Below, piece after piece: positions 26,971 to 36,415 of a stretch of DNA of 64,000 bases. How positions within the stretch are numbered: position 1 is the stretch's first letter; every line of letters begins with the position of its first letter. The notes under the pieces were generated by a model. That model made no database searches. It was not told where the DNA came from and saw only the letters and a program-made list of their open reading frames with translations. The translations under genes and the position numbers were made by a program. The stretch comes from Deltaproteobacteria bacterium. Its GTDB lineage: Bacteria; JADJOY01. The stretch is from positions 1 to 64,000 of the forward strand of contig JADJOY010000010.1 in NCBI GenBank assembly GCA_016713535.1. The letters run 5' to 3'.

Positions 26971-29800
26971 TCAGAACGGGTACCCGAACGAGAAGTGCAG
27001 CGCGAAGCGCTCGAGCGGGGGGTTGGCGGTGAGCTGGTAGCCGAGATCGAGCCGCACCGGGCCGACGGGCGTGCGCGCGCGGATCCCGGCTCCGGCGGTC
27101 GGCTGGATGTGCCCGAAGACCGAGCCCGCGTCCTTGGTCACGCTTCCCGCGTCACTGAACACCGCTCCCTCGAGGATCGAGACCAGCGGGAAAGCGCAAC
27201 TCGGCGCTCGCGAGGAAGCGCGCGCCGCCGCCCAGGGGGCGACCCTCGGCGTCGAGCCGGCCCACCCGGTCCTCCTCGAAGCCGCGCACCGAGCTCGCGC
27301 CACCCGCGAACAAGAGCTCGGGCGCGGGCACCTCGTCGGTGACGCCGTAGAGCTCGACGTCGGTGAAGCGCACCGAGAGCACGCCGATGACGCGCTCGGT
27401 GAGCTCCTGGTAGTGGCGCGCCTGGAAGTCCAGACGCACGAAGTCGTCGTCGGACACGAGGGTCCGGGCGGCCACTCCCACCGACCCGGCGAGGAACTGG
27501 CCGCGGGTCGGATAGAGCAGGTCGTTACGGGTGTCCCGCACCACGCCGCTGCTCCACACCAGCTCGCGGGTGATCCCCTCCTCGGGCGCCTCGGGGTCGA
27601 AGCTCGTGACGTTCGAGATGTCGCTGATGCGATACGTGAGGCCGAGCGTGCCGACGAGCTTGGGAGCGAGCGAGCGCTTGATCTCGGCGCCGCCCTCGAT
27701 CTCCTCGCGGTCGAACGCCGGGAAGTTCTGGTCCTTGTACGAGCCCATCAGCGAGCCGCGCAGGTGCTGCAGCAGGAAGCGCGGATCGGTGAACGTGACC
27801 GACGCCTGGCGGTCGTCCTGACCGTAGGTGCCGTCCACCCGCGCCTCGATCGCCCGCCCCATCAGGTTGAGGACCTCGAGGGTGAAGTGGCCCGCGGCGC
27901 CGCGGTCGGTGTCGTAGCTGGGGCCGACGTCGAAGCGCAGGTTGGGTCGCTGGCGAAGCTCCACGACCACGGGCACGGCGCGCTCGGCCGCGGCGGCCTC
28001 GATCGCGGTCTCGGCCGGCTCCCGCGCGGGCGGCGCGCTCGCGCCCGGCTCGGCTGGCGCGGCGGCGGCCGGGCTGGGCGTGGCGCCGGGCACGCGGGTG
28101 TTGCCGAGACCTACCGGGCGGACGCGGATCGACTCGAAGACGTCGAGCTCGCGCAGGTCCTCGTGGGTCTTCACGATCGACTCGGGCGTCAGGTCGCGGC
28201 CCGTCTTGAGGTAGATCGAACGATCGATCAGCTCGTCGTCGACGTTCTCGCCGCCGAGGGTGAACACCGGACCCACCACGAAGTGCGTGCCGGGCACGGC
28301 GCTCACCATCAGCGCCACGGCGCTCGAGTCCGCGCTCCAGACCTCGCCGATGCCGACCACGGCGCGCAGGTGACCGTCGACGCCGAAGGCCGTCTCGAGC
28401 TCCTGACGCCAGCGCTCGACCCGCTCCGCGACGTAGGGCTCGCCGACCACCACCGGCACGCCCTTCGGCACCGCGTCGCGCACCGCGTCGGGCACGTTCG
28501 CGAACGTGACGTCCCCGATCCGCGCCAGCGGGCCTTCGTCGATCGGGAACAGCAGCGCGATCTCGTCGCCCACCACCTGGCGCTGGGCCGGGTCGACGTG
28601 AACGCCGACGTAGCCGCGAGCCCGGTACTCCTCCTCGATGGCGACGCGATCGCCTTCGAGGACGTCGTCCTGGAGACGCGGCGCCAGGACCAACCAGCGG
28701 TGCTTGCGGCTCTGCACGAGCTTGCGGAGCTCGTGGCCCGGGATCGCGTGATTGCCGACGAAACGCACCCGCCCGACCGAGCGCGGCTCGCCCTCGTCGA
28801 TGCGGTAGAGGACCTCCACGCGATCGGGGAGCTCGTTGCGCTCGGTGGCGACCCGGGCGTCGGGGTAGCCCGCTCTCTGGTACGCCTTGCGGACCGCGTC
28901 GCCGCCCTCCTGCACCAGGAACAGGCCGTAGCTCCCCTCGCGCGCGAACGGCAGCACCTCCTGGAGATCGTCCTCGTCGAGGGCGTGGTTGCCGACGAAG
29001 TGAACCGTCAGCGGCTTCCGCTCCTCGACACGGACCCGGAGGTCGACGTTCTCGGTGCGCGGGTCCGGATCGACTCCACCCGAGGCCACGCGAGCCCGCA
29101 CGTAACCCTTCTCGCGGTACTCGTCGCGCACCCGGTCGAGGCGCATCTGGAAGTCTTCCTCGTCGAAGAAGAACCATGGGCGCACGACGTGGTCGATGTG
29201 GCTGGCGGGCATCGCGCTCGCGCCCTCGACGGTCACGTCGCGCACCGTCAGCCACGGCGCGCGGTCGCAGGTGTAGGTGAGGTCCACCGAGCGGTGCTCG
29301 GACGGCTCCGACGATCCCTCGCAACGGGTGCCGAGGAAGCCCTTGCGCTCGGCGAGGCGCTCGAGCCGAGCGACCTCGGCGGGGAGCTCGCCGGCGTCGT
29401 AGGGGTCGCCGATCCGCATCCGCAACGCGTTGCGGGCCTCACGGTCGAAGATCGGGAAGAGGCCGTGGAACGAGATGTCGTGGATCGGCGGACGCCGCGC
29501 GACGCGCACCTCGACGTGCGCGCCGTCTTCGCGTGGAGTGACGGTCACGTCCTCGCGCACGGGCGGGACCAGGAGCGGCAGCGCACGGAGCCGCTCGAGA
29601 CCGGCGCGGATCGTCTCCTCGTCGAGTCGCGAGCCGATCGGCCAACCGAGGGCGTCCCGCAGCGCGTCGAGCGGCAGGTCGTCCCCGGTCACCACCGTGA
29701 CCTCGGCGACCCGTGGGTCACCGGTGGACGTCGCGCTCACCGGCTGCGCGACCGCGGCGCTCACCAACGACGCGACCATCACCCAGCCCGCGATCCGCAC
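26971..29800 (-). CDS. tamA: TamA/BamA-family outer-membrane protein (frameshifted near the end)
   Basis: An Omp85 protein with signal peptide, several POTRA domains (about 30-480; repeats such as FHGLFPIFDREARNALRMRIG, VHFVGNHALDEDDLQEVLPF, VRFVGNHAIPGHELRKLVQS) and a 16-strand barrel with the lid-lock region (VRGFEEDRVGRLD). The main frame ends early at 27152. A single extra base near 27187 separates ASAELRFP from LVSILEGAVFSDAGSV, and the second frame runs to a barrel end of ALHFSFGYPF (terminal Phe, as needed for BamA recognition). It is probably a sequencing error. Start GTG at 29800; partner of tamB. Confidence 0.88.
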
Positions 29801-29860
29801 GGCTCACCCAGGGTGCTCGGGGCGGATCGCGGACTGGCTGGGCGTCGCTCGGCCGTCGCG

Positions 29861-30451
29861 TCAGCGGATCGCGTCGCGACAGGCGGGGCTCAGCGAGCCC
29901 TCGTGGCTCTGCAGGCAGCGCACGATGTTTCCGTGGCCCGGCTCGACGCCGCGGCACTCCCGGCTGATGTCGCCGCTGCAGGCGCGCTCGAAGTCTTCCT
30001 TGCGGTCCTCGAGCTTCTCCTTGGCGTCGTGCTTCGCGTCCTGCACCCGCTCACGCGCGTCGTCGACGTCGCTCTTCGCCTGCGAGACCTCGGCGCGGCA
30101 GTCGCGCGTGAGCTGGGACTCGTGGGCGGCGAGGCACTGCACCACGCGTCCCTTGCCCGACTCGACGTTGCCGCACAGCCGCGCGGCGTCGTCGGAGCAC
30201 GCGCGCGAGACCTGGTTCGCGTGATCCTGCATCTGATCGAGCTGACGGGCGCAGTCGGGGCTGAGCTGGCGCGGATGGTCCTGGAGGCAGCGGATGCGCG
30301 CGCCGCCGCCTTCCTTGACGTGGCCACAGATCCGCTCGGAGTCGTCGGCACACGCCCCCTGGGCGCGCGCCGGGGTGGGCGCGGCGGCGAACGCGAACGT
30401 GACCGAGAGGAGGAGCGAGGCGACGAATGTCGAGGCGCGTGACGTGGGCAT
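29861..30451 (-). CDS. Secreted cysteine-rich repeat protein
   Basis: A 196-residue secreted protein with signal peptide (LLLSVTFAFAAAPTPARA). Three cysteine-rich repeats follow the GLG1/Cys-rich-repeat consensus: ACADDSERICGHV..IRCLQDHPRQLSPDC, ACSDDAARLCGNV..VQCLAAHESQLTRDC, ACSGDISRECRGV..VRCLQSHEGSLSPAC. Between repeats 2 and 3 is a highly charged helix (DVDDARERVQDAKHDAKEK). A strong ACGGAGGTCACC box precedes the ATG. The family is periplasmic or secreted, function unknown. Confidence 0.85.
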   Translation of the reverse strand: MPTSRASTFVASLLLSVTFAFAAAPTPARAQGACADDSERICGHVKEGGGARIRCLQDHPRQLSPDCARQLDQMQDHANQVSRACSDDAARLCGNVESGKGRVVQCLAAHESQLTRDCRAEVSQAKSDVDDARERVQDAKHDAKEKLEDRKEDFERACSGDISRECRGVEPGHGNIVRCLQSHEGSLSPACRDAIR

Positions 30452-30668
30452 GGTGACCTCCGTGGGCGAGCAGGCAAGTGCCGCCCCACGCCGGTGCCGA
30501 GGTGCAAGAAGCAAACCCTCTCCCGCGAGGACCACGATCCGTGCCAGCGGGCGCTCTTCGGCGGCGATTCGCCGCGGGACCGCCCCGCGCCGCGCGGCTC
30601 GATTGTTCGATCGGCCGAGCGAGCCGCGACGCGGGTGCGCCGCCGTCACCTGCGTTTCCACGCCCGGC

Positions 30669-30824
30669 TCACAGCCAGCCGTTCATCGACAGGAACGCCA
30701 CCACCACCAGCAGCGCTCCCACCGCCTTCAGCGGCAAGAAGCCCCAGCTCCGGCTGTGCGGCCACACCGGCAGCACCCCGACCCCCGTGAGGAGGAGCAA
30801 GAGGGAGAGGATCGAGCCGAGCAT
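30669..30824 (-). CDS. DUF3309-family small membrane protein
   Basis: A 51-residue protein too short for most callers: MLGSILSLLLLLTGVG, then VLPVWPHSRSWGF, then a second hydrophobic helix (AVGALLVVVAFLSM). The central LPxWPxSxxWG motif is diagnostic for DUF3309. Two membrane helices are predicted. Function unknown; members are often stress-linked. Confidence 0.82.
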   Translation of the reverse strand: MLGSILSLLLLLTGVGVLPVWPHSRSWGFLPLKAVGALLVVVAFLSMNGWL

Positions 30825-30876
30825 GGCGCTTTCTCCGAGGGGGCTGGCGACGCGCTCGCGCGGGTCCGCACTCGGC

Positions 30877-31116
30877 TCAGCCGTCCAGCCAGCCGTCGCC
30901 GTGATCGTGGCGTCGCAACCCTCGCAGCAGGCCGAACGCGAAGCCGACCGCGAGCACGGTGTACGGCGCGCGCGAGACCAGCGCGCCCGGATGCGCGTAG
31001 CCCCGCACCGCAGTGCCGAGCTCGCCCATCACCCGCCCGAGCTCCTTTTGCTGGGCGTCGATGCGGCGCACGAGATCCTCGCGCCGCTCGTCCAGGGACG
31101 CGGGTTCGAGGCTCAT
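30877..31116 (-). CDS. Small membrane protein of a stress operon
   Basis: A 79-residue protein: an N-terminal amphipathic helix (LDERREDLVRRIDAQQKELGRVMGELG) and a membrane segment (APYTVLAVGFAFGLLRGLRR), ending acidic. The layout resembles DUF3618/YqjD-like anchored proteins. Its ATG overlaps the stop of the upstream holin-like gene (ATGA), so the two are translationally coupled. Confidence 0.65.
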   Translation of the reverse strand: MSLEPASLDERREDLVRRIDAQQKELGRVMGELGTAVRGYAHPGALVSRAPYTVLAVGFAFGLLRGLRRHDHGDGWLDG

Positions 31117-31490
31117 GACGCGCCTTCCTTCGGGGTGGGATCGACCGCGTCGCGGCCGATCTCGGCGAGGCGCGCACCGAGCTTGGTGAGGTGACGGAAG
31201 GCCGCCGAGGCGAGCAGCACCGCGACCAGGAACTGCGCCCCCCCCACGATCGCGATCGCCACGGGCAGCTCGAACCAGCGCGTGAGCAGCGCCGCCGCGA
31301 ATGCCAGCCCCACCCCCCACGCCAGCAGCAACGCCCACATCGAGAGCAGGGCGAGCCCGACGCCCGCGCGGATCTGCGCGTCGATGCGCTTGAGGTCGAG
31401 CGCGATCAGACGAACGCGATCGATGATCAGCGACTCGGAGAGCTCCGAGGCGCGGGCCACCGTCGTACGGATCGATACGGCCTTCTCCAT
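31113..31490 (-). CDS. Phage-holin-like (DUF1469) membrane protein
   Basis: A 125-residue protein: an N-terminal amphipathic helix (SELSESLIIDRVRLIALDLKR), then two transmembrane helices (LALLSMWALLLAWGVGLAFAAALL and VAIAIVGGAQFLVAVLLASAAF) and a charged tail. This is the Actinobacterial holin-X/DUF1469 layout; despite the name such genes are chromosomal envelope-stress genes, not lysis genes. AGAGGC precedes the ATG. A TTTGTAGAAA element lies 150 bases upstream. Confidence 0.75.
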   Translation of the reverse strand: MEKAVSIRTTVARASELSESLIIDRVRLIALDLKRIDAQIRAGVGLALLSMWALLLAWGVGLAFAAALLTRWFELPVAIAIVGGAQFLVAVLLASAAFRHLTKLGARLAEIGRDAVDPTPKEGAS

Positions 31491-31640
31491 CGCGTTGCCT
31501 CTGCCGAGCGTTCGGCGTTCGGGTCGACCAGCACCCGTAGTCAGGCAAGACGCGTGCCCCTGGCAGCAGGCGACGTGACGCAGCAGCGGCGCGGCCGGTG
31601 CGCCACTTCCGGCTCCCACGCGCGGTCCGCGCTCGGGCCG

Positions 31641-31650
31641 TTTCTACAAA
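31641..31650 (-). promoter_or_regulatory. TTTGTAGAAA element (copy 3)
   Basis: Reads CGTTTGTAGAAACG on the minus strand, a 5-bp perfect dyad around GTAG, pointing toward the holin-like operon 150 bases away. On the plus strand it lies 137 bases before the gene at 31787. Confidence 0.45.
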
Positions 31651-31786
31651 CGACGGGCCCCCGAGCACGTTCGGATGGCGCGGAGGCACGGCATCGGGCC
31701 CCACGGGGTGCGGGGTCGCGGCACCCGCCTTGCTCTTCCTGGGGGAAGTCGTGACCTCACAGCAACTCACCAGGAGAGACCCAGCG

Positions 31787-32068
31787 ATGGCAGCCGAAAA
31801 GAACCTCGACAAGAACGCGAACGAAGGCGAAGGCAGCCGGAGCGGCGCCCGCCAGTACGACGACGGCGCGACCCGCCACGCCAAGGCCGGCGAGTCCGAC
31901 CGCGCGGCGCGTCAGGCCGCACGGGATCTCGACGACCCCGCGACGAAGCGCGACCTCGCGCAGGCCGAGAAGGTCGGTCGCGAGCGAACCAAGGAGGAGG
32001 ATCGCCTGCTCCGCGAGCCCGCCGCGACTCGGCCCAAGAGCGGCGATCATGGGCCGGGCGGCCGCTGA
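31787..32068 (+). CDS. Small hydrophilic, highly charged protein
   Basis: A 93-residue protein with no hydrophobic segment, rich in Arg, Asp, Glu and Ala (RQAARDLDDPATKRDLAQAEK). It looks disordered or helical, like small stress or desiccation proteins. AGGAGAG precedes the ATG by about 9 bases. No family was recognised. Confidence 0.6.
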   Translation: MAAEKNLDKNANEGEGSRSGARQYDDGATRHAKAGESDRAARQAARDLDDPATKRDLAQAEKVGRERTKEEDRLLREPAATRPKSGDHGPGGR

Positions 32069-32162
32069 GCCTGGCGCGTCGGACGTCGAGAGCGGTGCGG
32101 AGGCAGGCGCGCCGTAGACCTCTCGGGGAGGAGGTCGGCCGCGCGGCGACGAGCCGCGGCGG

Positions 32163-32675
32163 CTGACCTTTCACCGCTTCGCCGAGGCCACCGCGAATCG
32201 CACCGGCCACCCCGCGGTGTTCGGGCTGGCGGTGGGGCTGGTGGTGGTGTGGGCCGCGACCGGCCCGATCTTCCGCTTCAGCGAGACCTGGCAGCTCGTC
32301 ATCAACACCGGCACGACCATCATCACGTTCCTGATGGTGTTCCTGATCCAGAACACCCAGAACCGCGACGCGCACGCGGTTCAGCTCGAGCTCGACGAGC
32401 TGATCCGCGCCCTCGACGGCGCCGACGATTCGCTCCTCGACCTCGAGGACCTCGACGACCTCGAGCTCGAGGTGCTGCGCCGGCGCTACGAGGATCTCGC
32501 GGCGAGCGCGCGCGCCCGCCTCGCCGGCGACCCGCCGCCCCAGATGCGCACTGCCGCGGCCCTCGGCGTCGCGGCCGACCGGGTCAGGCGCCTGCGAACG
32601 AGCGCCGCGCGAACGTCCCCGACGGCAGACGCCAGCGGCTCGAGTCCGCGACGCTCATCTCGCCCTCCTCGCTGA
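32163..32675 (+). CDS. Low-affinity iron permease family protein
   Basis: A membrane protein of the low-affinity iron permease family (PF04120). Two helices (VFGLAVGLVVVWAATGPI and WQLVINTGTTIITFLMVFLIQ) are followed by the family signature IQNTQNRDAHAVQLELDELI. The first ATG/GTG in frame is GTG 32217, but homologues begin earlier with an FxRFA..TA...GHP segment, which is encoded here from about 32166 (FHRFAEATANRTGHP). The start must therefore be upstream, possibly CTG 32163, or an ATG has been lost. The C-terminus overlaps the convergent methyltransferase gene by 92 bases. Confidence 0.8.
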   Translation: MTFHRFAEATANRTGHPAVFGLAVGLVVVWAATGPIFRFSETWQLVINTGTTIITFLMVFLIQNTQNRDAHAVQLELDELIRALDGADDSLLDLEDLDDLELEVLRRRYEDLAASARARLAGDPPPQMRTAAALGVAADRVRRLRTSAARTSPTADASGSSPRRSSRPPR

Positions 32676-33465
32676 GCGCCGCAGGCGGGTGCCCCGCGAG
32701 CGCCTCGTCGAGGAGGTTGGAGAGGGCGATGGGGCCGAAGCCGGGGCTGTGCGCCGAGAGCAGCACCACGAGCGGCTCGGGAGCGAGGAGCTTCGCGACC
32801 TCGGCGAGGAGGGCGGGGAGGTGGTCCTCGATCTTCCACACCTGCTTGCCCGCGCCGCGGCCGAAGCTCGGCGGATCGAGGATCACTCCGTCGTAGCGGC
32901 GTCCGCGGCGCACCTCGCGGGCCGCGAACGCGAGCGCGTCGTCGACGAGCCACTGCACCGCGTCCGGTGCCACGTCGTTCCTCTCGGCGTTGCGTCGCGC
33001 CCAGTCGACGACGCCGCGCGCGGCGTCCACGTGGGTCACCTGCGCGCCGGCGCGGGCGCACGCGATCGTCGCCCCTCCCGTGTACGCGAACAGGTTGAGC
33101 ACCCGCGGCCGCGGCGCCGCGGGCCGCGCCGCGCGACGCGCGCCGATCACCTGGCGCAGCCAGCCCCACTGGCCGGCCTGCTCGGCGAAGAGCCCGAGGT
33201 GGCCGAAGGGCGTGGCCTTGGCGATGAGCTGGAGCCCGCCGTGGCTCACCACCCACTCCTCGGGCACCGGCCGCCGGACTTCCCAGTGGCCGCCACCTTT
33301 CTCGCTGCGATGGTGGACCAGGTCGACGTCCTTCCACTCGCCCGCGGAGAGGCGCGGCTTCCACCACGCGGTCGCGGCCTGGCGCTCGACCCGGTACGGG
33401 CCGATCTGCTCGAGCTTTCGGCCGTGGCCGCTGTCGAGGAGCCGGTACGCGGTCTCGGCGGCCAC
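32584..33465 (-). CDS. Class I SAM-dependent rRNA methyltransferase (RlmI/RlmK-like)
   Basis: A 293-residue methyltransferase from GTG 33465, two bases beyond the tgt stop. The N-terminal strand-rich part (GPYRVERQAATAWWKPRL, EEWVVSHGGLQLIAKATPFGHLGLF) is followed by the SAM fold: motif I LNLFAYTGGATIACARAG, acidic HVDAARGVVDWARRNAE and the catalytic-type ILDPPSFGRG. This fits the PF10672 family acting on 23S rRNA cytosine. A PUA domain is absent, unlike E. coli RlmI. It ends the leftward operon rluA-type, tgt, methyltransferase. Confidence 0.85.
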   Translation of the reverse strand: MAAETAYRLLDSGHGRKLEQIGPYRVERQAATAWWKPRLSAGEWKDVDLVHHRSEKGGGHWEVRRPVPEEWVVSHGGLQLIAKATPFGHLGLFAEQAGQWGWLRQVIGARRAARPAAPRPRVLNLFAYTGGATIACARAGAQVTHVDAARGVVDWARRNAERNDVAPDAVQWLVDDALAFAAREVRRGRRYDGVILDPPSFGRGAGKQVWKIEDHLPALLAEVAKLLAPEPLVVLLSAHSPGFGPIALSNLLDEALAGHPPAALSEEGEMSVADSSRWRLPSGTFARRSFAGA

Positions 33466-33467
33466 GC

Positions 33468-34640
33468 TCAGCGCCCTTTGCGGTCCTTCTTGCGCGGGTT
33501 GCGCATCTCCGGCACGTCGTCCTGGCGCTTGTACCGGGAGAGGAAGTCGCGCTTCATCGCGGTGAAGTCGCCGGCCTCGATCGCGGCGCGGATGCGCTTC
33601 ATGAGGTGCTGGTAGAAGTGCAGGTTGTGGATGCTGGCGAGGGTCGCGTAGATCGCCTCGCCCGCGTACAGGAAGTGGCGCAGCGCGAGCCGCGAGAAGT
33701 TCTTGCAGGTGTAGCAGTCGCACGAGGTGTCGACGGGGTAGCGGTCCTTCTTGTAGCGCTTGTCGCCGATGCGCAGCTTCCCTTCCACCGTGAAGAGCGT
33801 GCCGTTGCGCGCGTAGCGGGTGGGGATCACGCAGTCGAACATGTCGATGCCGCGCTCGACCGCCTCGAGGATGTCCTCGGGCAACCCCACGCCCATGAGG
33901 TAGCGGGGCAGGTTCTCGGGCAGGAGCGGCGCCGTGGTGGCGACCACCGAGCACAACAGGTCGAGCCCCTCGCCGACGCTCACGCCGCCGATCGCGAAGC
34001 CGTCGAACGGCAGCGACGCGATCTGCTCCGCGGCGCGGATGCGCAGCTTCTCGAAGGTGCCGCCCTGCACGATGCCGAACAGGTACTGGTGCGGCGCCAG
34101 CTCCACCGACAGGCACCGCTGCGCCCACCGGTAGGTGCGCTCGACCGCGCGATCGAGGTAGCCGTATTCGGCCGGGTATTCGACGCACTCGTCGAAGGCC
34201 ATGACGATGTCCGCCCCGAGCTGGCGCTGCACCTCCATCGAGCTCTCGGGGGTCATCTTGATGGGCTGCGCGTCCTCGCCGTGACGGAAGGTGGCGCCGC
34301 TCTCGTCGATCTTGGTGCCCGGCAAGCTGAACACCTGGAAGCCGCCCGAGTCGGTGAGGATCGTGCGGTTCCAGCCCGTGAACTTGTGCAGGCCGCCCAT
34401 CCGCGCGACGCGCTCGGCGCGCTCCTCGAGCGACATGTGGAAGGCGTTCGCGAGCATCACCTGTGCCCCGGTGTCGGCGACCTGCGGTGGCGTCATCGAC
34501 TTCACCGCGCCGAGCGTCCCGACCGGCATGAACGCCGGTCCGTCGACCACGCCGTGGGCGGTGCGGAAGCGGGTGCGGCGCGCGAACGACTCGCGGTCGG
34601 TCGCGAGCAGCTCGAAGTGGATGTCCTTCCTCGGCCTCAT
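33468..34640 (-). CDS. tgt: Queuine tRNA-ribosyltransferase
   Basis: A 390-residue TIM-barrel enzyme that swaps guanine 34 of GUN-anticodon tRNAs for the queuosine precursor preQ1. Visible motifs are the PAFMPVGTLGAVKSMTP start, catalytic DSGGFQVFSL, AFDECVEYPA, LFGIVQGG, GGVSVGE and the zinc-binding CDCYTC with a following HNL. The segment usually reading LANTYHL is LANAFHM here. Full length matches the family. It lies between two other RNA-modification genes. Confidence 0.95.
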   Translation of the reverse strand: MRPRKDIHFELLATDRESFARRTRFRTAHGVVDGPAFMPVGTLGAVKSMTPPQVADTGAQVMLANAFHMSLEERAERVARMGGLHKFTGWNRTILTDSGGFQVFSLPGTKIDESGATFRHGEDAQPIKMTPESSMEVQRQLGADIVMAFDECVEYPAEYGYLDRAVERTYRWAQRCLSVELAPHQYLFGIVQGGTFEKLRIRAAEQIASLPFDGFAIGGVSVGEGLDLLCSVVATTAPLLPENLPRYLMGVGLPEDILEAVERGIDMFDCVIPTRYARNGTLFTVEGKLRIGDKRYKKDRYPVDTSCDCYTCKNFSRLALRHFLYAGEAIYATLASIHNLHFYQHLMKRIRAAIEAGDFTAMKRDFLSRYKRQDDVPEMRNPRKKDRKGR

Positions 34641-34653
34641 GCGGATCCTCGAT

Positions 34654-35337
34654 TCAGGGCCAGGTCCCGCGGAACGTGCGCCACCAGCTCACGTCGGGCG
34701 GCGCGCAGCTCACCTCGACCGGCGTACGCGCGGTCGGGTGCGGGAAAACCAGCCGCCGCGCGTGCAGCGCGATGCTGGCGTCGGGAAGCGGCTCGACCGC
34801 ACCGTACTTGAGATCACCGAGGAGCGGCGCGCCCAGCTCCCGGCACAGGAGCCTTAGCTGGTGGCTGCGTCCCGTGAGGGGCTCGAGGCGAAGCAGCGAG
34901 ACGCCGTCGCGGCTCGCGATGACCTGGAAGCGCGAGCGGCCGAGCTTGGCGCCCGGGTGGGCGCTCGAGACGGCGCGCACCACGTTCCTGCGCTCGTCCT
35001 TCACGATCCAGAGCTCCACCTCGCCGCTCTCCTCGGACGGAGCGCCCGCGACCAGCCCGAGGTACGTCTTGTCCACCGAGCGGGTCCTCCACGCGTCGCT
35101 CAGCCGTGACGCCGCCTTGCTGGTGCGCGCGAACAGCACCACGCCCGAGACCGGCCGATCGAGGCGGTGCACCACGCCCACGAACACGTTCCCCGGCTTC
35201 CCCGCGGTGACCCGGATCCACTCGCGCGCCTCGTCGAGGAGCGAGACGTCGCCGCTCTCGTCGGGGACGGTGGGCACGCCCGCCGGCTTGGCGACCGCGA
35301 TCACGTGGTTGTCGGCGTGGAGGACGTCGAGCGTCAT
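34654..35337 (-). CDS. RluA-family pseudouridine synthase
   Basis: A 227-residue protein without an S4 domain. The catalytic motif HRLDRPVSGVVLFART contains the conserved Asp of HRLD(R/K)xTSG. Other RluA motifs are VIAVAKPAGVP, DKTYLGLVAG and EPLTGRSHQLRL. It isomerises uridine in rRNA or tRNA; the exact site cannot be told. ATG at 35337, weak ribosome binding site. It is the first gene of the leftward RNA-modification operon. Confidence 0.93.
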   Translation of the reverse strand: MTLDVLHADNHVIAVAKPAGVPTVPDESGDVSLLDEAREWIRVTAGKPGNVFVGVVHRLDRPVSGVVLFARTSKAASRLSDAWRTRSVDKTYLGLVAGAPSEESGEVELWIVKDERRNVVRAVSSAHPGAKLGRSRFQVIASRDGVSLLRLEPLTGRSHQLRLLCRELGAPLLGDLKYGAVEPLPDASIALHARRLVFPHPTARTPVEVSCAPPDVSWWRTFRGTWP

Positions 35338-35513
35338 GGGTGGGCGACTCGAGCGTCGTGGCGCGCGCAAGCTACGCGAGCGCGGCGCGGGCGATCAACC
35401 CGAGCCGGCGGCAGCGCGCCGTGAGGCGCGGCCCCTCTTCCGGCAGCCTGCCAGACCACCCTTGCAGCGCGACGCGGCGAACCCCTAATGTGGCCGCCTC
35501 GCAGGGAGGGACG

Positions 35514-36128
35514 ATGACCAAACGGACGTTTCGATCGTCGACGGTGTTCGCGCTGAGCGCGCTGCTCACGCTCGCCGCGAGCGGCCCGGCGGCCCGCGCC
35601 GCCGAGTCGGCCACCCGGCTTCGTTACCTCGACGCCAAGGGCACCGTGCTGATGGCGTTCGAGGTCAAGGACGGCGCGGTCGAGGCCACCGGCTTGAACG
35701 GCGCCAAGCTCGGCAAGCTCAAGCTCTTAGGCGATCGCGTGAAGCTGCGCGACGCGAGCGACGTCGAGCGCCTCAAGGTGAAGCGCAAGGACAACGGCTC
35801 GGAGGTCGAGGACGGCTCGGGCAACCGGCTCTACCGGATCAAGGAAAAGGGCGACGGCAAGCTGGTCCTCGACGACGCGGGAGGGACCACCCTCGCGACC
35901 GTGCGCGCCGACGGCTCGGGCGCCGAGGTGCGGCGCGACTCTGGAGAGGTGCTCGCCAAGGTGAAGGCGAGCGGCGGCAAGGTGACGTTCGAGGGCGCGA
36001 ACGGCGACAAGCTCGGCGAGCTCGAAGGCGCGAGCGACACCCGCGCCGCCGCGTGGCTCGTGATCGAGAAGCTCTCCCTCGCCGAGCGCGCGGCGCTGTG
36101 GGCGTTCTACGCGAAGGTGGCGCCGTGA
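35514..36128 (+). CDS. Secreted Lys/Asp/Gly-rich repeat protein
   Basis: A 204-residue protein with signal peptide (FALSALLTLAASGPAARA). The mature region is a run of short beta-like repeats of the form DG..V...G..L..VK..GGKV (for example TTLATVRADGSGAEVRRDSG, VLAKVKASGGKVTFEGANG), which suggests a beta-solenoid or stacked-hairpin fold. It ends in a helical tail (SLAERAALWAFYAKVAP). GGGAGGGACG precedes the ATG. Function unknown. It overlaps the following gene by GTGA, so it belongs with the glycosyltransferase at 36412. Confidence 0.65.
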   Translation: MTKRTFRSSTVFALSALLTLAASGPAARAAESATRLRYLDAKGTVLMAFEVKDGAVEATGLNGAKLGKLKLLGDRVKLRDASDVERLKVKRKDNGSEVEDGSGNRLYRIKEKGDGKLVLDDAGGTTLATVRADGSGAEVRRDSGEVLAKVKASGGKVTFEGANGDKLGELEGASDTRAAAWLVIEKLSLAERAALWAFYAKVAP

Positions 36129-36415
36129 GCTGCGCCGAGCGCAGCGGGTTCCTGTTCGCCCACGCTTGCGACCGCCCCTCGACGGGTGCCTGCTTCTCGT
36201 GCGGCAAGGCGATCTGCGCTCTTCACACGCGCCTTGCCCCCGACGACGGCAGCCCGCTCTGCGTCACGTGCGCCGCGGCTCTCGGCCCCCTCGACGAGGA
36301 CGATCCCCATCGCAATCGCGACACCGCCTACGACTCCGACGACTACCGCGCGTTCGACGACACCGACGACACCAGCGCCGGCGACGACTACGAGGCCGAT
36401 CCCGGCGCCAGTTGA
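36125..36415 (+). CDS. Small zinc-binding (B-box-like) protein
   Basis: A 96-residue protein starting at GTG within the previous stop (GTGA). The N-terminal half holds a Cys/His array (FAHACDRPSTGACFSCGKAIC..H..LCVTCAA) typical of a B-box-like zinc finger. The C-terminal half is acidic (DDYRAFDDTDDTSAGDDYE). Probably a protein-protein adaptor. It is translationally coupled to the glycosyltransferase-like gene through a TTGA overlap. Confidence 0.65.
   Translation: MSCAERSGFLFAHACDRPSTGACFSCGKAICALHTRLAPDDGSPLCVTCAAALGPLDEDDPHRNRDTAYDSDDYRAFDDTDDTSAGDDYEADPGAS

Noticed and set aside
27071-30442. A long open frame opposite tamA
   Set aside because: Same shadow behaviour; TamA POTRA and barrel motifs on the other strand are unmistakable.
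31113-31490. Prophage holin
   Set aside because: The DUF1469 family is named for holins, but no other phage gene is near and the context is envelope stress.
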